Assembly (NCBI GenBank): GCA_022579005.1 | Contig: MU401495.1 | Span: 12,535 to 76,534 of the forward strand | Direction of reading: 5' to 3' | DNA from: Poronia punctata | Taxonomy: Eukaryota; Ascomycota; Sordariomycetes; Xylariales; Xylariaceae | Length of the DNA stretch: 64,000 nt | In this document: positions 62,732 through 64,000 of the stretch, in pieces | How the letters are laid out: every line of letters begins with the position of its first letter | Position numbering within the stretch: the first letter of the stretch is position 1 | Notes under the pieces: generated by a model | Database searches by the model: none | The model's input: only the letters and a program-made list of their open reading frames with translations | Told to the model about the DNA's origin: nothing | Position numbers and translations under genes: made by a program

Positions 62732-64000
62732 ATGTCATCTGACATATCAGCTCCGGGTGCTATGGCAATACGATATTTGCCAGAAGTGTTGATACACCTC
62801 AGGGATTCTCCGCTATGTGTCAAGCCCGCGAACCTCCCACCTGCCGAGGAATGGATGGGGTGAGTGAAATGCGCAAGCCGGGTTGTAGATTGGACCGGCG
62901 TTGGTTGCTAATGCCCTGTCATCTTTAGTCCGCCCCCAGACAGCTTCCGGAATAATCAAGGGAATAAGGTTGGAGCCGAGAGGCGGAATGATGCCAACCT
63001 GCTTGAGCAAGGCAACAGACGGCCAGGCATTGATAGGCATATATCACGCAACAGTGCTAGTACGTGTCTCCTACGTTCCCTGCGTCTCGGCAACCGTATA
63101 CACTCTCCTCGTAAGGCGCGCTAATGAGTGACCAGATCCGGATGAAATAGTTCTCGGCCCGCCCCGCATGATGTTCAATTCGGCCACATCGCTGCGAAAC
63201 ACCAAACTACACGAAAGTGACAAATTTGCCAAGGATGGCGACGCCCGGGATCGATTTCAATTCCGCAACCGAAACGGCGAGACCGACGCCAATGACCAGC
63301 GTTTTCGGGAACGAGATGTCAAAGGTAACTTTCGCCGCCGTGGTGACGGCGATGACAGTGATGGCTGGAGTACTGTGAAGCCACGCAAGAGCTTCGGTGC
63401 AGAGGGCGCCGAGCGTTTCCATGGCCGAATGGGTGACCGACCCAGTCCTGGTACCCCCGAACGTTTTGGGGGAGATCGTCGGCAACGTGAAGGCGATGAT
63501 CGCGATAATAACATTGATCGGCCCCGTCGTAACTTTGGTGACCTCGTCCGGGAAAGAGAAGGAGATGAAGGCGATAAACTACGCAAGAACGGCCTGAATA
63601 AGCCGCGATCAGATTCCCTGTGGAATAGAGACAACACCGAGACTAGTCAACCTACCCAGCCGCGCGAACGATTCGACAGGACCAAGAGTTGGCGGGACAG
63701 GACTGACGATAATGCTGAATCTCTTGTCGACAGGTCTAGCCAGCGGCAGTTCGAACGTCGATGGGACCGAGACCGGGACCAGCGTCAAGAGCGCGAACCC
63801 GAGTGGCTCGACGATCCCTCTGATGACCGGGGCCAAGCTCACACTCAGGAAGATTTCAAGAGGTTCATGGAGAACATGAAGGCGAAAACGTCTGCTTCCA
63901 GAACCGAGGCCGGCCCTTCGTTGGGCCATGACTTGCTTAGTGGTCAAGATCGAGCTGAAGCCGATGCTCCGAAGCCCGCGGCTGCCAAGCCGACACAGGC
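62732..64000 (+). CDS. 4E-T-like eIF4E-binding protein, 5' part only
   Basis: Predicted translational regulator of the eIF4E-transporter type, which binds the cap-binding protein eIF4E and links mRNAs to repression and decay. The gene is cut by the window end. Exons are 62732-62859, 62929-63059 and 63136 to beyond 64000; introns are 69 and 76 nt (GTGAGT...TAG with a GCTAAT branch; GTACGT...CAG with a GCTAAT branch). Residues 15-21 read YLPEVLI, a fit to the canonical eIF4E-binding motif Tyr-x4-Leu-hydrophobic. It is followed by HLRDSPLCVKPANLPPAEEW. Exon 3 contains IVLGPPRMMFNSAT, then an Arg/Asp/Gly-rich disordered region with WSTVKPRKSFGAEGAERFHG and REPEWLDDP, the latter resembling EPEW motifs of 4E-T and GIGYF proteins. 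An alternative start at 62762 still keeps the motif. The open frame runs to the last base with no stop. Confidence 0.82.

Overview
This window is nuclear DNA from a filamentous ascomycete (Pezizomycotina, most likely Sordariomycetes). The evidence is short GT-AG introns of about 48-100 nt with CTAAC/CTAAT-type branch sites, eleven recognisable fungal housekeeping or regulatory genes plus one cut by the right edge, a SreA-type iron regulator, and gene-poor spacers dotted with TAGGTAC/GTACCTA words. The genus cannot be fixed from the sequence alone. I found no convincing tRNA, rRNA, CRISPR array or intact transposon.

Layout, left to right. 1-81 is a poly-C run, probably a sequence-end artefact. 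1037-14219 (+) is cytoplasmic dynein heavy chain. 16597-18355 (+) is a two-finger GATA repressor of the SreA/SRE/URBS1 family. 20609-19738 (-) is a DNAJC8/Spf31-type J protein with a GC-AG intron, head to head with DBP10 (21192-24380, +). RPN1 (27643-24718, -) is head to head with RIO2 (28947-30422, +). A two-RRM RNA-binding protein lies at 33222-31134 (-) behind a spliced 5' leader. NADPH-cytochrome P450 reductase lies at 40042-37844 (-). A gene-poor stretch of about 7 kb follows (40043-47242), with a 24-bp palindrome, a possibly decayed gene (43.7-44.8 kb) and a 10-N assembly gap beside poly-G and poly-C runs. The right part holds a Furry/TAO3/PAG1 morphogenesis scaffold (47243-55111, +), the U5 snRNP protein DIB1 (56931-56155, -) head to head with URB1 (57619-61106, +), and the 5' part of a 4E-T-like eIF4E-binding protein (62732 to past 64000, +).

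The genes do not form a pathway cluster. They do share themes: ribosome assembly (DBP10, RIO2, URB1), splicing (Spf31-like, DIB1), mRNA fate (RRM protein, 4E-T-like), polarity and transport (dynein, TAO3), proteolysis (RPN1), and iron and redox (SreA, P450 reductase). Three head-to-head pairs each include a ribosome-assembly gene.

Exon structures were built by hand from splice signals, frame continuity and family conservation. All multi-exon models close in frame. The least certain points are the 5' ends of the SreA-type and TAO3-type genes and the coding status of the 43.7-44.8 kb region. No new defence or biosynthetic system is evident. The most unusual signals are three consecutive in-frame, stop-free introns in the RRM gene, micro-exons in DIB1, and the hidden multi-exon 4E-T-like gene at the right edge.
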